From positions 8,412 through 72,411 of the forward strand of contig CAYMWF010000026.1 in NCBI GenBank assembly GCA_964394085.1: a stretch of DNA of 64,000 nucleotides, given 5' to 3'. This document shows positions 51,157 to 60,454 of the stretch, piece after piece. Every line of letters starts with the position of its first letter. Positions within the stretch are counted from its first letter, which is position 1. The notes beneath the pieces were generated by a model. It saw only the letters and a program-made list of their open reading frames with translations. It had not been told where the DNA came from and did no database searches. The stretch comes from CAYMWF01 sp964394085 [NCBI: uncultured Gemmatimonadota bacterium] (GTDB lineage Bacteria; GCA-2686955; CAYMWF01). Position numbers and translations under genes: made by a program.

Positions 51157-52335
51157 ATGGTTCATTCGTTTATACATAGCCACATACGTACTGATATAAC
51201 AAGTTTACTTAACAATTTCACATCGACCAGGGTCATGAATAATTTCTGGCTCGTTCCCGATGACGATTCAGGTAATCATAATATCCTTTTAACAGCGCAA
51301 ACGGGAGGACACGAAAACAGGGGGCTCTGCCTGTTTAAAATGGACTACAGCGGCAAATGCGACTATCTACTCGAAATTTCGGATGATTTCAGGATGATCG
51401 GAGACGGATTCCCGGACGAGCACAATAACCTTTATATCGTATATTCAGCGATGCTGTACAATCATCATGCGAATGTATACTTTCTAAAACTCGACTACGA
51501 CAGTGTTTCGAAAACCTGGTCCATCAGCAAAAGGGTGATCTTATTCCGGTCGGATTTTGAATCCTATGCGAACAGGGCCACCTTAGCCAAAGACTCCGCC
51601 GGTAATCTCTGGTGCGCATTCAGGAAGTATTCAACCGAAAAAGGTACGTGGAGCGTCAAGGTTTACGTAAGCCGGGACGACGGAGACAGCTGGCTGGATG
51701 ACTACGCTGAATTCGGCCTGATCAACGGGTACAGCGAGAAGAACCCGCGTATCGTGGCAAAAAACGACCGGGTCGGCCTGGTTTTCAGCGATGTGGACGA
51801 CAGGAGATTCAAGTACAAATTCTGGAGCCGGCTCGATACGGGTCATGCCGGAGATGAATGGACCAGCCTGGAAACCATCGTCAGGCTTCGCTCGAAAATG
51901 GAATACAGCGGCAGGCAGTACTGGCTGTCGCACTGGAGCCTCGCAGCGGATGACACCGATAATCTGCACCTTGCTTATGAAGACAGGTCGGGTGTCTATT
52001 ACGTGATGTACGACGGTAAAAAATGGCTGAAACCCGTGGAACTCGACCGGCGGGGCGCATACCCTTCCGTATCGGTTTCTTCCGGAGGTGAAGTCTTCGT
52101 AGTCTATAAAAGTGCGGACAACATCAAAATCCAGGCGTGCGGCTCCCCGGGGAAAGACTTTGCAACTATTGTTCTGCAGGATGCGCCGGCCGGTAAAAAA
52201 CGAACTGTCGTCCCGTGCAATATCGATAGATTCCTGCCGATTCTATATGAGACCGACCATATGCCCTTCAAACCGGATGAACCGCGGTACGAGCTGTTCT
52301 ACAGCCTCATGGAATTCGGGAGCCCACACTGCTGA
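51157..52335 (+). CDS. BNR/sialidase-like propeller protein, probably cytoplasmic
   Basis: The 392-aa protein has no signal peptide. It shows propeller-type strands with V-Y-V-S-R-D-D-G-D-S-W, I-V-A-K-N-D-R-V-G-L-V-F-S-D, L-H-L-A-Y-E-D-R-S-G-V-Y-Y-V-M-Y-D-G-K-K-W and V-F-V-V-Y-K-S-A-D-N-I-K. D-D-G-D-S-W matches the Asp-box pattern of BNR folds. No sialidase arginine triad is visible. Its last codons overlap the start of the S9 peptidase gene, pointing to coupled translation. Confidence 0.65.
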   Translation: MVHSFIHSHIRTDITSLLNNFTSTRVMNNFWLVPDDDSGNHNILLTAQTGGHENRGLCLFKMDYSGKCDYLLEISDDFRMIGDGFPDEHNNLYIVYSAMLYNHHANVYFLKLDYDSVSKTWSISKRVILFRSDFESYANRATLAKDSAGNLWCAFRKYSTEKGTWSVKVYVSRDDGDSWLDDYAEFGLINGYSEKNPRIVAKNDRVGLVFSDVDDRRFKYKFWSRLDTGHAGDEWTSLETIVRLRSKMEYSGRQYWLSHWSLAADDTDNLHLAYEDRSGVYYVMYDGKKWLKPVELDRRGAYPSVSVSSGGEVFVVYKSADNIKIQACGSPGKDFATIVLQDAPAGKKRTVVPCNIDRFLPILYETDHMPFKPDEPRYELFYSLMEFGSPHC

Positions 52336-54788
52336 TATCGGTTATTCTAAGTCTCGCCCTGGCCGCACTTTACCTGCCCTCTGCGACGGTATCGGCGGAA
52401 AATCTCTATCGTATCCCGCCGGATGAGATGGTTGAAATAGTCGATGCCCCAAAAATCCCGTGGGTAAGCGTGAATCCGCCGGGCGAATGGCTTCTGCTGA
52501 TGGAAAGAGCCGGACTTCCACCCATCGCAGAGCTCGCGGAGCGTGAACTCGGCCTCGCAGGCATAAGGATAAAACCCCGAAATGACGGCCCGAGCAGAGC
52601 ATATTACGCAAAGGGGCTCGAATTCCTGAAAATCGGAGAACCAACCCGCCGCAGGGTAGAAGGTCTTCCTGAAGACGCGAGAATCAGCCGCGTCAGGTGG
52701 TCTCCGGACGGTTCCCGAATCGCGTTTACCGTGACAGTGGAGGACGGCATCGAGTTGTGGACCGCCGGGGTGGAAAACGGAGTCGCGAGCAGGCTGACCC
52801 CTGGAATAATCAGCCTGGCCGCGGACGAAGCTCCCCGCTGGTTTCCCGACAGCCGCACTCTGTTATGCTGCCTCGTTTCTTTCGACAGGGGAACGGAACC
52901 CGCCGCCCCCCTCGTTCCCGCCGGACCGGTCATCCGTGAGAACCTGGGGAAAGTCGCCCCGGCTCGTACTTACCGCAATCTCCTGTCCGATCCTCATGAC
53001 GAGGCTCTGTTCGATTATTATTTCACGACCCGGCTGGCGAGCGTTACCCTCGACGGCACCATAACTTCCATCGGGCCGGCCCGTATCGTATGGTTTTTCG
53101 ACCCCTCCCCGAACGGGGAATATATCCTGGTAGAGAGTCTTCATCGTCCATATTCTTACCTGGTAACCGCTTCCCGTTTTCCACGACGCGTCGAGATATG
53201 GGATAGAGAAGGCCGGCTCATTCGTATCATCGCCGATCTGCCGCTCCAGGAAGAAATCCCCATAGCGAGGAGCAGCGTCGCGGAAGGTCCCAGGTCGGTC
53301 GGATGGCGGGAAGACGCCGCGGCTTCGCTCTTCTGGGTCGAAGCTCTCGACGGGGGAGATTCCCGCGTCGAAGCGGCGAAACGTGACCGCCTGCTGCTGC
53401 TGCCGGCGCCTTTTCACGATGAACCCGTGATACTGACCGAAACGGAACTCCGTTACGGCGGCATCCGGTGGGGTTCCGACAGCCTCGCTCTCGTCTCGGA
53501 GTGGTGGTGGGAAACCCGCAAATACCGCACCTGGATACTGCAGCCGGGGAAACCGGAAATCGAACCCGCAATCCTCTTCGATCGATCATGGGAAGACAGG
53601 TATTCCGACCCCGGCGATCCGATCACCAGGACCGATGACAGGGGACGCAGCCTGATTCTGACCGCCCGGGGAGGTTCTACGATCTTCCTGACCGGTGACG
53701 GAGCTTCACCGGAAGGGGATCGTCCGTTTCTGGACGCGATGGATCTTAAAACCGGGGAATCACGTCGCCTTTTCCGCTCCGAAGCCCCCTTTTTCGAACG
53801 ACCCGTCAGGATTCTGGACGAGCAGGGCCACATCCTTCTCACCCGGAGGGAGTCGATTGAAGAACCGCCGAATTACTTCGTCCGGGATGCTGAATCAGAT
53901 ACTTTGCACCGGATCACGAATTTCCCTCATCCCGCCCCGCAGGTTGCGGGCATCAGCAAGGAGATCATCCGCTATAAAAGGGATGACGGCGTTTCTCTCA
54001 CCGCCACCCTCTATCTTCCGGCAGGCTATAATCGTAACGATGGTCCCCTGCCGCTCCTGATGTGGGCGTATCCAAGGGAATTCAAAGACGCCTCCGCCGC
54101 AGGACAGGTCACCGATTCCCCTTACCGGTTCAATTACATCTACTGGTGGTCGCCGATCGTGTGGCCCGGCCGGGGTTATGCGGTGCTGGACGATCCAGCC
54201 ATGCCCATAGTCGGCGAAGGAGATTCAAAACCGAACGATACCTACGTCCGGCAGCTCGTAAGCAGCGCTTCCGCGGCGGTCGACGAGGTTGTCCGGCGGG
54301 GAGTCGCAGAGAGAGGGAGGATCGCCATCGGCGGGCACTCTTACGGCGCGTTCATGGCCGCCAACCTCCTCGCTCATTCGGACCTGTTCGCGGCCGGGAT
54401 CGCCCGGACCGGCGCTTATAACCGTACCCTCACGCCTTTCGGTTTCCAGTCGGAAGACAGGACGCTCTGGGAAGCGCCCCACACTTATTTCGAGATGTCT
54501 CCTTTCATGCAGGCGGACAAGGTGAACGAACCGCTTCTTCTCATTCACGGCGCGGCGGACGACAACTCGGCCACTTTTCCGATGCAGAGCGAGCGTTTCT
54601 ACAATGCTCTCAAGGGTCTTGGCGCCACGGCGCGGCTCGTCATGCTCCCGCACGAAAGCCACAGCTACCGGGCAAGGGAGTCGATACTTCATGTTTTGTA
54701 TGAAAGCAACCGCTGGCTCGAAAAATACCTGAAAAATACCGGAGACCTCATCCCGGCAGCCCCGGACGGAAAAAACTCCGGAGACTGA
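52329..54788 (+). CDS. secreted S9 serine peptidase (glutamyl endopeptidase-like), CTG start
   Basis: From the first ATG (52428) the protein would lack an export signal. In the same frame the bases before it encode L-L-I-S-V-I-L-S-L-A-L-A-A-L then A-T-V-S-A, a complete signal peptide. GGGAG at 52318-52322 is six bases from a CTG at 52329, with no ATG, GTG or TTG in reach. The 819-aa protein has an N-terminal propeller and a C-terminal alpha/beta-hydrolase: Ser in G-G-H-S-Y-G-A-F-M (~671), Asp in G-A-A-D-D-N-S and His in L-P-H-E-S-H-S-Y. This matches S9D-type glutamyl endopeptidases. It overlaps the gene upstream by 7 bp. Confidence 0.85.
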   Translation: MLISVILSLALAALYLPSATVSAENLYRIPPDEMVEIVDAPKIPWVSVNPPGEWLLLMERAGLPPIAELAERELGLAGIRIKPRNDGPSRAYYAKGLEFLKIGEPTRRRVEGLPEDARISRVRWSPDGSRIAFTVTVEDGIELWTAGVENGVASRLTPGIISLAADEAPRWFPDSRTLLCCLVSFDRGTEPAAPLVPAGPVIRENLGKVAPARTYRNLLSDPHDEALFDYYFTTRLASVTLDGTITSIGPARIVWFFDPSPNGEYILVESLHRPYSYLVTASRFPRRVEIWDREGRLIRIIADLPLQEEIPIARSSVAEGPRSVGWREDAAASLFWVEALDGGDSRVEAAKRDRLLLLPAPFHDEPVILTETELRYGGIRWGSDSLALVSEWWWETRKYRTWILQPGKPEIEPAILFDRSWEDRYSDPGDPITRTDDRGRSLILTARGGSTIFLTGDGASPEGDRPFLDAMDLKTGESRRLFRSEAPFFERPVRILDEQGHILLTRRESIEEPPNYFVRDAESDTLHRITNFPHPAPQVAGISKEIIRYKRDDGVSLTATLYLPAGYNRNDGPLPLLMWAYPREFKDASAAGQVTDSPYRFNYIYWWSPIVWPGRGYAVLDDPAMPIVGEGDSKPNDTYVRQLVSSASAAVDEVVRRGVAERGRIAIGGHSYGAFMAANLLAHSDLFAAGIARTGAYNRTLTPFGFQSEDRTLWEAPHTYFEMSPFMQADKVNEPLLLIHGAADDNSATFPMQSERFYNALKGLGATARLVMLPHESHSYRARESILHVLYESNRWLEKYLKNTGDLIPAAPDGKNSGD

Positions 54789-55013
54789 CCACCCTCCACC
54801 GATTCGATTCATACGCCGTTTAATAATCCCAAACGTAACGGGTCTCCACCCTGTCTCGACGCAACATACCGTCGGCACCCTGTTGACTTTACTCACCCAC
54901 GTTCTCTGCCGGACGAGAGCCGGCCTGCCGCTCCGGGAACGTTTCTGTCTACTATTCGGAATGACGTATTCAATGGGAGGAATTTCCCTTTCACTCAACA
55001 GTCGGGGGAAAAC

Positions 55014-56309
55014 ATGACTATGCCGGAAACCATGCAGCTTGATCATCGTCTCTGGGCCCGGCTGGAGAAAATTCTGACCGGACTTACGGACGCCCCTGTC
55101 GATGAATCCGAGCTTGACCAGCTTACACGCAGGATCATGAAAAGGATCGGGATTCAGGGCTCGAAAAATCTCGTTGCCGGCAGGTTCGACGAACTGGGAT
55201 ACCGCGCGCTGAACAGGATGCTCTTTCCGCCCGTCTCCCATGTCGAACTGATGGTTACTGAGAACTGCAATCTCGCCTGCGATTACTGTTTCGTCCGAAA
55301 AAAGCGGGCCTGCGCGAAAATGAGCATCGGCACAGCACTGGAAGCGGTCGATTTCCTGGAATCGCATTCCTACGAAATAGACACGGCGTCAATAACTTTC
55401 GCCGGTGGGGAACCGACTCTCGAATTGCCCCTGGTGAGAACAGTCGTCGATTATACCCGGCGTCATCCCGGGCTGTCGGGCAAAACGATCAAGATGAGCC
55501 TGACGACCAACGGGCTGCTCCTGGGCGAGCGGAGCCTTTCATGGATGAAGGAAAATGACCTTATGGTGCTGTTGAGCCTGGATGGGACTCCGGATGTCCA
55601 TAATTTTCACCGGAAAGATCAGGAAGGCAGGGGCAGCTTCGAAAGGAGCTGCCATAAAATCTCGCTGATCAAGCGGATACATGGATCAGTAAATGTCAGG
55701 ATGACCATTACCGCCGGTCAGGCGTGCAAATTGTCGAACAACATTATTTACCTTCACGGCATCGGCGCCGACAGGGTGGTGATCGGAGTTGCCTCGGAGA
55801 CGGATTGGACTCCGGACTCGATCCTCCATTTCTCAAACGAGCTCGAAAAGACCGCCAGGTACGTAGAATCGCTTCGTTCCATCGGCTGCGATTTCACAGT
55901 GTCGTTTCTCCAACATGAAGGAGCGCAGACAGGCAATCCTGAAAACGAGCCGGAGAGGGGATGCCGGGCCGGTCGGTCTTCGGTCACGGTGGCGACGGAC
56001 GGCGCCATCTACCCTTGTTCAAGGTTCACCGATATTGCCGGGGGAGACGATTCCTCGCCCTTCAATCTTGGAAACGTAAAAACGGGCTTCAGCGGGAACA
56101 GGAACCGCTGCATCTTCAACACCCTTGAATCAGAGCTTGAACAGGGTTGCGGCGATTGCGGGATAAAAGAGTTTTGTGCAGGGGGTTGCCCGGCGGTCAA
56201 TCTCGATCTGACGGGAAACAGGACGAAATGCGTCCCACTGATCTGCGGAATCAACAAGGCGTGCGAATCGGTATTCAGGAGATACGGTAAAATCCTGACC
56301 GGGGAATAA
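55014..56309 (+). CDS. radical SAM/SPASM-domain protein
   Basis: The 431-aa protein has the radical SAM cluster C-N-L-A-C-D-Y-C with Cys at 85, 89 and 92, then F-A-G-G-E-P-T-L, T-T-N-G-L-L-L and V-L-L-S-L-D-G-T. The C-terminal SPASM region is full of cysteines: R-G-C-R-A-G, I-Y-P-C-S-R-F, G-C-G-D-C-G-I-K-E-F-C-A-G-G-C-P, C-V-P-L-I-C and K-A-C. This is the layout of peptide maturases (anaerobic sulfatase-maturase/RiPP type). No sulfatase with the required Cys is nearby. An overlapping 18-codon ORF precedes it (see findings), but no certain precursor peptide is present. Confidence 0.88.
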   Translation: MTMPETMQLDHRLWARLEKILTGLTDAPVDESELDQLTRRIMKRIGIQGSKNLVAGRFDELGYRALNRMLFPPVSHVELMVTENCNLACDYCFVRKKRACAKMSIGTALEAVDFLESHSYEIDTASITFAGGEPTLELPLVRTVVDYTRRHPGLSGKTIKMSLTTNGLLLGERSLSWMKENDLMVLLSLDGTPDVHNFHRKDQEGRGSFERSCHKISLIKRIHGSVNVRMTITAGQACKLSNNIIYLHGIGADRVVIGVASETDWTPDSILHFSNELEKTARYVESLRSIGCDFTVSFLQHEGAQTGNPENEPERGCRAGRSSVTVATDGAIYPCSRFTDIAGGDDSSPFNLGNVKTGFSGNRNRCIFNTLESELEQGCGDCGIKEFCAGGCPAVNLDLTGNRTKCVPLICGINKACESVFRRYGKILTGE

Positions 56310-56321
56310 CAGCGGGCCGGT

Positions 56322-57143
56322 TCACTCCCTGCGGTTCCTTCCGATCCATTCCACAGCGAAATCGACCAGGAGCCTTTGCGGCATCAGGAATGCGTCAGCC
56401 TCACCTACTTTGCCCCTGACGCACGCGCTTGCCGTTCGCTCGAAATCCTCACCTATTATCTCGAAATCGGATTCATCCAGCCGAATATCCTTTAATTCCA
56501 CCCAGGTTCTTTTACCGTCGACCGTAACCGGAGCCCCATCCACATCCTCTGTACGACCCGGAAAATCCGCCCTGTACTCCGCAAGGTGAAGCGAAGTGTT
56601 TTTTTCGAAATAGACTCCGAGAAGAAGAACGGCTCCATCCAGGTCGTACAGTCTCGCCAGGGGGGAATTCTCGCCCAACCCGTAATCGAACCCATGTCCC
56701 TCCACAAGCTCCTTCGCCGCCGGGCCCCGCGCCGCGAAAGAAGACTGGGGATGCCCGCTCCTGAGAACCCCGTCCCTCTTCCGGAAGGTTTCCGCAACTA
56801 TCCCCATTTCCCTGGAAGGGGTCAAACCGCTGTCGAAAGAAGGCATTTTCTCCCTGATCGTTTCCCACCAGCTTTCCGGGACCGGAGGATTGCACCATTG
56901 CCCCGGGTCTGAATATTCACCGGTGAATACGGGCATCATCAGGGTTCCATCGGGGCCCAGCACCTTCTCGAGGGCGTGTATGACAGCCACCGGTCCTCCG
57001 CAGACCCAGCCGAGCGAGCTGAGAGATGCATGAACCAGCAGAACCTGCCCCGGGCGGACTCCCAGGCGTCCCAGATCGGCCGCTATCGATTCCACCGTTG
57101 CAGGTTCTTTTCCGGATTTGGAAACAACACCGTATTCGCTCAT
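56322..57143 (-). CDS. AAC(3)-family aminoglycoside N-acetyltransferase-like
   Basis: GGGGG before the ATG at 57143 supports this start over one 11 codons upstream. The 273-aa protein has L-L-V-H-A-S-L-S-S-L-G-W-V-C-G-G, G-T-L-M-M-P-V-F, G-I-V-A-E-T-F-R-K-R-D-G, R-S-G-H-P-Q-S-S-F-A and A-E-Y-R-A-D-F-P, the typical AAC(3)/Antibiotic_NAT pattern. Many family members act on substrates other than antibiotics (YokD-like). It is convergent with the radical SAM gene at a 12-bp gap. Confidence 0.85.
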   Translation of the reverse strand: MSEYGVVSKSGKEPATVESIAADLGRLGVRPGQVLLVHASLSSLGWVCGGPVAVIHALEKVLGPDGTLMMPVFTGEYSDPGQWCNPPVPESWWETIREKMPSFDSGLTPSREMGIVAETFRKRDGVLRSGHPQSSFAARGPAAKELVEGHGFDYGLGENSPLARLYDLDGAVLLLGVYFEKNTSLHLAEYRADFPGRTEDVDGAPVTVDGKRTWVELKDIRLDESDFEIIGEDFERTASACVRGKVGEADAFLMPQRLLVDFAVEWIGRNRRE

Positions 57144-57254
57144 TATCGATTTCCCCCTGCAACCCGAACTTCTCACCGGATATCACCGCTGGAGATCGCG
57201 GAATATCCAGCGTTTCATGTTGCTGAAAATTATAGCCCCTGCCGCCCGGTTCTG

Positions 57255-57311
57255 CTAGTGTCATGTCGAGTATCAAATGACACCTCTTACTTGTCCTTTG
57301 TCGTTTCTGCT
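57255..57311. repeat. half copy of the palindromic repeat family
   Basis: The left end CTAGTGTCATGTC and the block TTACTTGTCCTTTGTCG match, inverted, the right arm of the 161-bp element at 34271-34431 (17 identical bases). The central hairpin and other arm are missing. It lies just upstream of the APC transporter gene. Confidence 0.7.
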
Positions 57312-57374
57312 TTTAAAATGGAACGATTCTCGAGAGCCGGAGAATCCCTTTTCCTCTGCTTCCGCGGACTTTTA

Positions 57375-58718
57375 ATGCCCACTGAAAACAACAGCGAATT
57401 TCGTCGAGTGCTCGGCCCCTGGAGCGCAGGGGCCATCGTAGCCGGTTCGATGATCGGTACGGGTATCTTTCTTTTCGTTTCCGATGTCGCTCTCTATTGC
57501 CACACTCCGGGCGCCATCCTGCTTGCATGGGCGCTCGGCGGCGTAATCGCCGGATGCGGAGCCATGAGCCTTTCGGAACTGGCCGCGACCTATCCGAAAA
57601 CAGGCGGCATCTATGTTTATCTTCATCTCGCTTTCGGACCTTTGGTTTCTTTCCTTTACGCATGGGCGAAGTTCCTGATCATGCGGATCGGCAGCTTCTG
57701 TATCCCGGCCCTCTTTTTCGCGGGCCTGTTCTGCGACTTCTGGGAGCTTCCCGCAGAATCCGTGAAATTACCGGTAGCCGTAGTCGTAATCATTCTTATT
57801 ACGGCGGTGAACGCGTCCGGGGTCCGCGCCGGCGGAAACCTGCAGACCTTCCTGACCGGCATCAAGATATTCAGCCTGCTCGGTATCGCCGGAGCAGGCG
57901 CCGCTTTCGCCGCGGGCCTGCTCGCATCTCACCCGGCCGCGCATATTACACCAGTACAGGAGCCGGGAGGATTCCGGCTCGTATCCCTTGGGATCGCCCT
58001 GGTCCCGGTCATGTGGACTTACGGCGGATGGGATGAATCCCCCTTCGTAGCCGAAGAGGTCCGAACTCCTTCCCGGACTCTGCCCCAATCGATTCTGGGC
58101 GGCCTGACGCTCGTTACCCTCCTCTTTGTTCTCGTCAACCTGGCTTACCTGGCTGTTCTTTCCCCATCCGAAATTGCCGGTTCCGAAGGAAGCACCGTCG
58201 TCTGGGTCATGGATCGCGCCGTCGGACCCGGAGCGGGCAAGCTTCTGAGCCTGGCTTTGATGATTTCAACCTTCGGGATCGCCAACGGACTCGCGTTGAC
58301 AGGGGCCAGGATAGTTTACGCAGCGGGCAGGGACCAGGCTGTTTTCAAATGGTTCAACCGCACGCATCGTCATACCAGGACGCCGGTCCGTGCTCTCACA
58401 GTCCAGGCCCTGCTGGCTGTGTCGGTCATAATTTTCATGCGCAATCCCATGGCACTGCTGCTCTACACCGGCCTGGCGTACTGGGTTTTCAGCTGCCTCA
58501 TGGCACTGTCGGTTTTCGTGCTGCGGCGCAGGGAGCCGGAGCTGCACCGGCCCTTCACTGCCTGGGGATATCCAATCACCCCGGCCCTTTTCCTGATAGC
58601 ATCCCTGGTCATGGTCCTGTCCATCCTGATCCGCAGCCCCGGATATGCGGTCGCGACTGTCGTGATTCTTCTGGCCGGCGCGGCTGTATTCGTACTCCAG
58701 CGGCGTGTCCTATCCTGA
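57375..58718 (+). CDS. APC-family amino acid permease
   Basis: The ATG at 57375 gives 447 aa and a normal N-terminus; longer frames run through the repeat. It has twelve hydrophobic segments and the family first-helix motif A-G-A-I-V-A-G-S-M-I-G-T-G-I-F-L, then G-A-M-S-L-S-E-L-A-A-T-Y-P-K-T-G-G-I-Y-V-Y and W-T-Y-G-G-W-D-E-S-P-F-V-A-E-E-V. It resembles the L-type/serine-threonine exchanger branch. It imports or exchanges amino acids at the inner membrane. The repeat half copy lies in its promoter region. Confidence 0.9.
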   Translation: MPTENNSEFRRVLGPWSAGAIVAGSMIGTGIFLFVSDVALYCHTPGAILLAWALGGVIAGCGAMSLSELAATYPKTGGIYVYLHLAFGPLVSFLYAWAKFLIMRIGSFCIPALFFAGLFCDFWELPAESVKLPVAVVVIILITAVNASGVRAGGNLQTFLTGIKIFSLLGIAGAGAAFAAGLLASHPAAHITPVQEPGGFRLVSLGIALVPVMWTYGGWDESPFVAEEVRTPSRTLPQSILGGLTLVTLLFVLVNLAYLAVLSPSEIAGSEGSTVVWVMDRAVGPGAGKLLSLALMISTFGIANGLALTGARIVYAAGRDQAVFKWFNRTHRHTRTPVRALTVQALLAVSVIIFMRNPMALLLYTGLAYWVFSCLMALSVFVLRRREPELHRPFTAWGYPITPALFLIASLVMVLSILIRSPGYAVATVVILLAGAAVFVLQRRVLS

Positions 58719-58872
58719 TTCCCCTCCGAGTTGTGTCTCCTTCTTCGTCCGATTTGCATCGGTTTTTAGGGTATCGCCCGAAATGGTTTAAGGTTATAAT
58801 GTATCCATTATTCCCGACACGAAATAGCGTGTAAGGGGCGGGGCACTACTGTTAATGCACCAAGGAGTAGTT

Positions 58873-60354
58873 ATGATTTCGCGAAGCGCTTTGATTCTGA
58901 CCATGATAATTGCACTACCCGCAATCTGCCTGGCGGGCTGGACCGATTACGGCCCATTCCTTGAACTCTGGTTCGGCATCGATTTCGTAAACTCGAACGA
59001 CGGCTGGGTGGCCGGGGGAGCGAACGGAATCGGCCCTAGAATCAACTACAGCTCCAACGGAGGGCAGACCTGGGTGAACCAGACCAGCGAGATGGAAACC
59101 ATGATGTGGATGGATATCGACATGGCCAACGAGGATGTCGGTTATGCCTGCGGCATGGCCGCATTCATCATATACGGGTCCGGAGCGAAAACCACCAACG
59201 GCGGCCGGGATTGGAACATCGTTTTCAACCAGAGCCCCATCGCGGCATTTTCGGATGTGCAGACCCTCGACGAATCGACCGTAATCCAGTATGGCTTATG
59301 GACCCAGTGGCTGCAGGAGAAATACGGCGCGGTAATCTCGGACGACGGCGGCGAAACCTGGAGCAAGTGCCACTGGGGCATCACCGACCGGTGGGCGCTC
59401 TGGGGCTGGTTCGTCGACAGGGAGCACGGCTGGATTTCAGGCGGCACGTACCCGGTGGAGGAAGAGAAGAACTCCCCGATGAACTACCTCCACCCCTACT
59501 TCCGGACCGGTGATGAAACCCAGAAAATAGAACCGTTCAGGGCCACCATACGCCGCACGGACGACGGCGGTGAAACCTTTACCACCGTGTTCGAAGAAGA
59601 CGGATTTTCCTGCAATCATGTTCAGTTCATCAACAGGAACGAGGGATGGGTAGCCTGCTTCTGGGATGACGCGGTGAATTACAAGAGCAAGATTTTCCAC
59701 ACTAAGGATGCCGGCGACACCTGGGAAGAACAGGATATCCCGTGTGATGAATACGCTACAATGAGCGATATTCACTTCTTCAACCGCAGGGAGGGCTACG
59801 CCGTTGGATTCCGCACCGGTTTCCTCACAATCAAGTCGGTCGTAATACACACTACCGACGGCGGTAAAACCTGGGTTGAAGACCCATGGAGCACCAACAT
59901 CGGCCCCCTTCACATGACATGGCTGAACGAGGCCGAAGGCTGGTTCACCGGAGCGAACGATCTTCAGTACAGCCGTATCGCCCGGTTCTACGATGAAACC
60001 CGCGTGGCGAAAGTTTCGCTGGCTCATCTGTCACCGCCGACAACCGCCAGCCCGGGTGAAACGATCCAGTGGAATATAAAAGGAAAAAACCTGACAGGAG
60101 ATACGTTGAACGGGGATGTGTGGCTCTCTATCACGAGCCCGGAGCTGCCTGAATCGGCATATCCGTTTCTCATTCCGCTGTATAACGACGTGACGCTTCC
60201 CGGCGAAGCCCAGGGCCAGGCGCCGGTTGTTCTGTCACTTCCGTCGAGCACGCCGTCGGGTGTCTACAACATCGAGGTGCTTTTCGGCCCCTACGGCAGC
60301 GAGAATCCTTACGAGATTATCGCTTATGACCAGTTCGACCTGGAAGTCCAGTAG
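58873..60354 (+). CDS. secreted YCF48/BNR-repeat protein
   Basis: AAGGAG precedes ATG 58873 (six codons inside a longer frame). A TATAAT at 58795-58800 may be its -10 box. The signal peptide (L-I-L-T-M-I-I-A-L-P-A-I-C-L-A) leads a 493-aa propeller with repeats of the form D-x-G-Y/W-A-x-G and T-x-D-G-G-x-T-W (S-N-G-G-Q-T-W, D-D-G-G-E-T-W, K-D-A-G-D-T-W, T-D-G-G-K-T-W), as in photosystem II stability factor HCF136-like proteins. The last ~110 residues form a beta-sandwich. It is exported; the function is probably assembly or binding. Confidence 0.83.
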   Translation: MISRSALILTMIIALPAICLAGWTDYGPFLELWFGIDFVNSNDGWVAGGANGIGPRINYSSNGGQTWVNQTSEMETMMWMDIDMANEDVGYACGMAAFIIYGSGAKTTNGGRDWNIVFNQSPIAAFSDVQTLDESTVIQYGLWTQWLQEKYGAVISDDGGETWSKCHWGITDRWALWGWFVDREHGWISGGTYPVEEEKNSPMNYLHPYFRTGDETQKIEPFRATIRRTDDGGETFTTVFEEDGFSCNHVQFINRNEGWVACFWDDAVNYKSKIFHTKDAGDTWEEQDIPCDEYATMSDIHFFNRREGYAVGFRTGFLTIKSVVIHTTDGGKTWVEDPWSTNIGPLHMTWLNEAEGWFTGANDLQYSRIARFYDETRVAKVSLAHLSPPTTASPGETIQWNIKGKNLTGDTLNGDVWLSITSPELPESAYPFLIPLYNDVTLPGEAQGQAPVVLSLPSSTPSGVYNIEVLFGPYGSENPYEIIAYDQFDLEVQ

Positions 60355-60388
60355 AACGGCAAGCCGAATAACCAGCTAAGTTTGCAGC

Positions 60389-60434
60389 AGCCCCCGGTTT
60401 CGATTCAGAACCGTTCGAATCCGGGGGTTATATA
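60389..60434. terminator. bidirectional terminator between convergent genes
   Basis: CCCCCGG-T-TTCGA and TCGAATCCGGGGG form a 12- to 13-bp stem with one mismatch, followed by TTATATATT on the plus strand. It lies between the YCF48-like gene and the convergent methyltransferase. Confidence 0.7.
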
Positions 60435-60454
60435 TTCAAGGGAAAATTGTCTTA

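Noticed and set aside
52428-54788. ATG start at 52428 for the S9 peptidase
   Set aside because: It would discard a complete in-frame signal peptide and has a poor ribosome site.
55014-56309. Radical SAM protein as maturase of the sulfatase-fold lipoprotein
   Set aside because: The lipoprotein has Thr, not Cys or Ser with the C-x-P-x-R motif, and the genes are 19 kb apart.
56976-57374. N-terminal extension of the APC transporter
   Set aside because: The extension is antisense to the AAC(3) gene and crosses the palindromic repeat; family proteins start near 57375.
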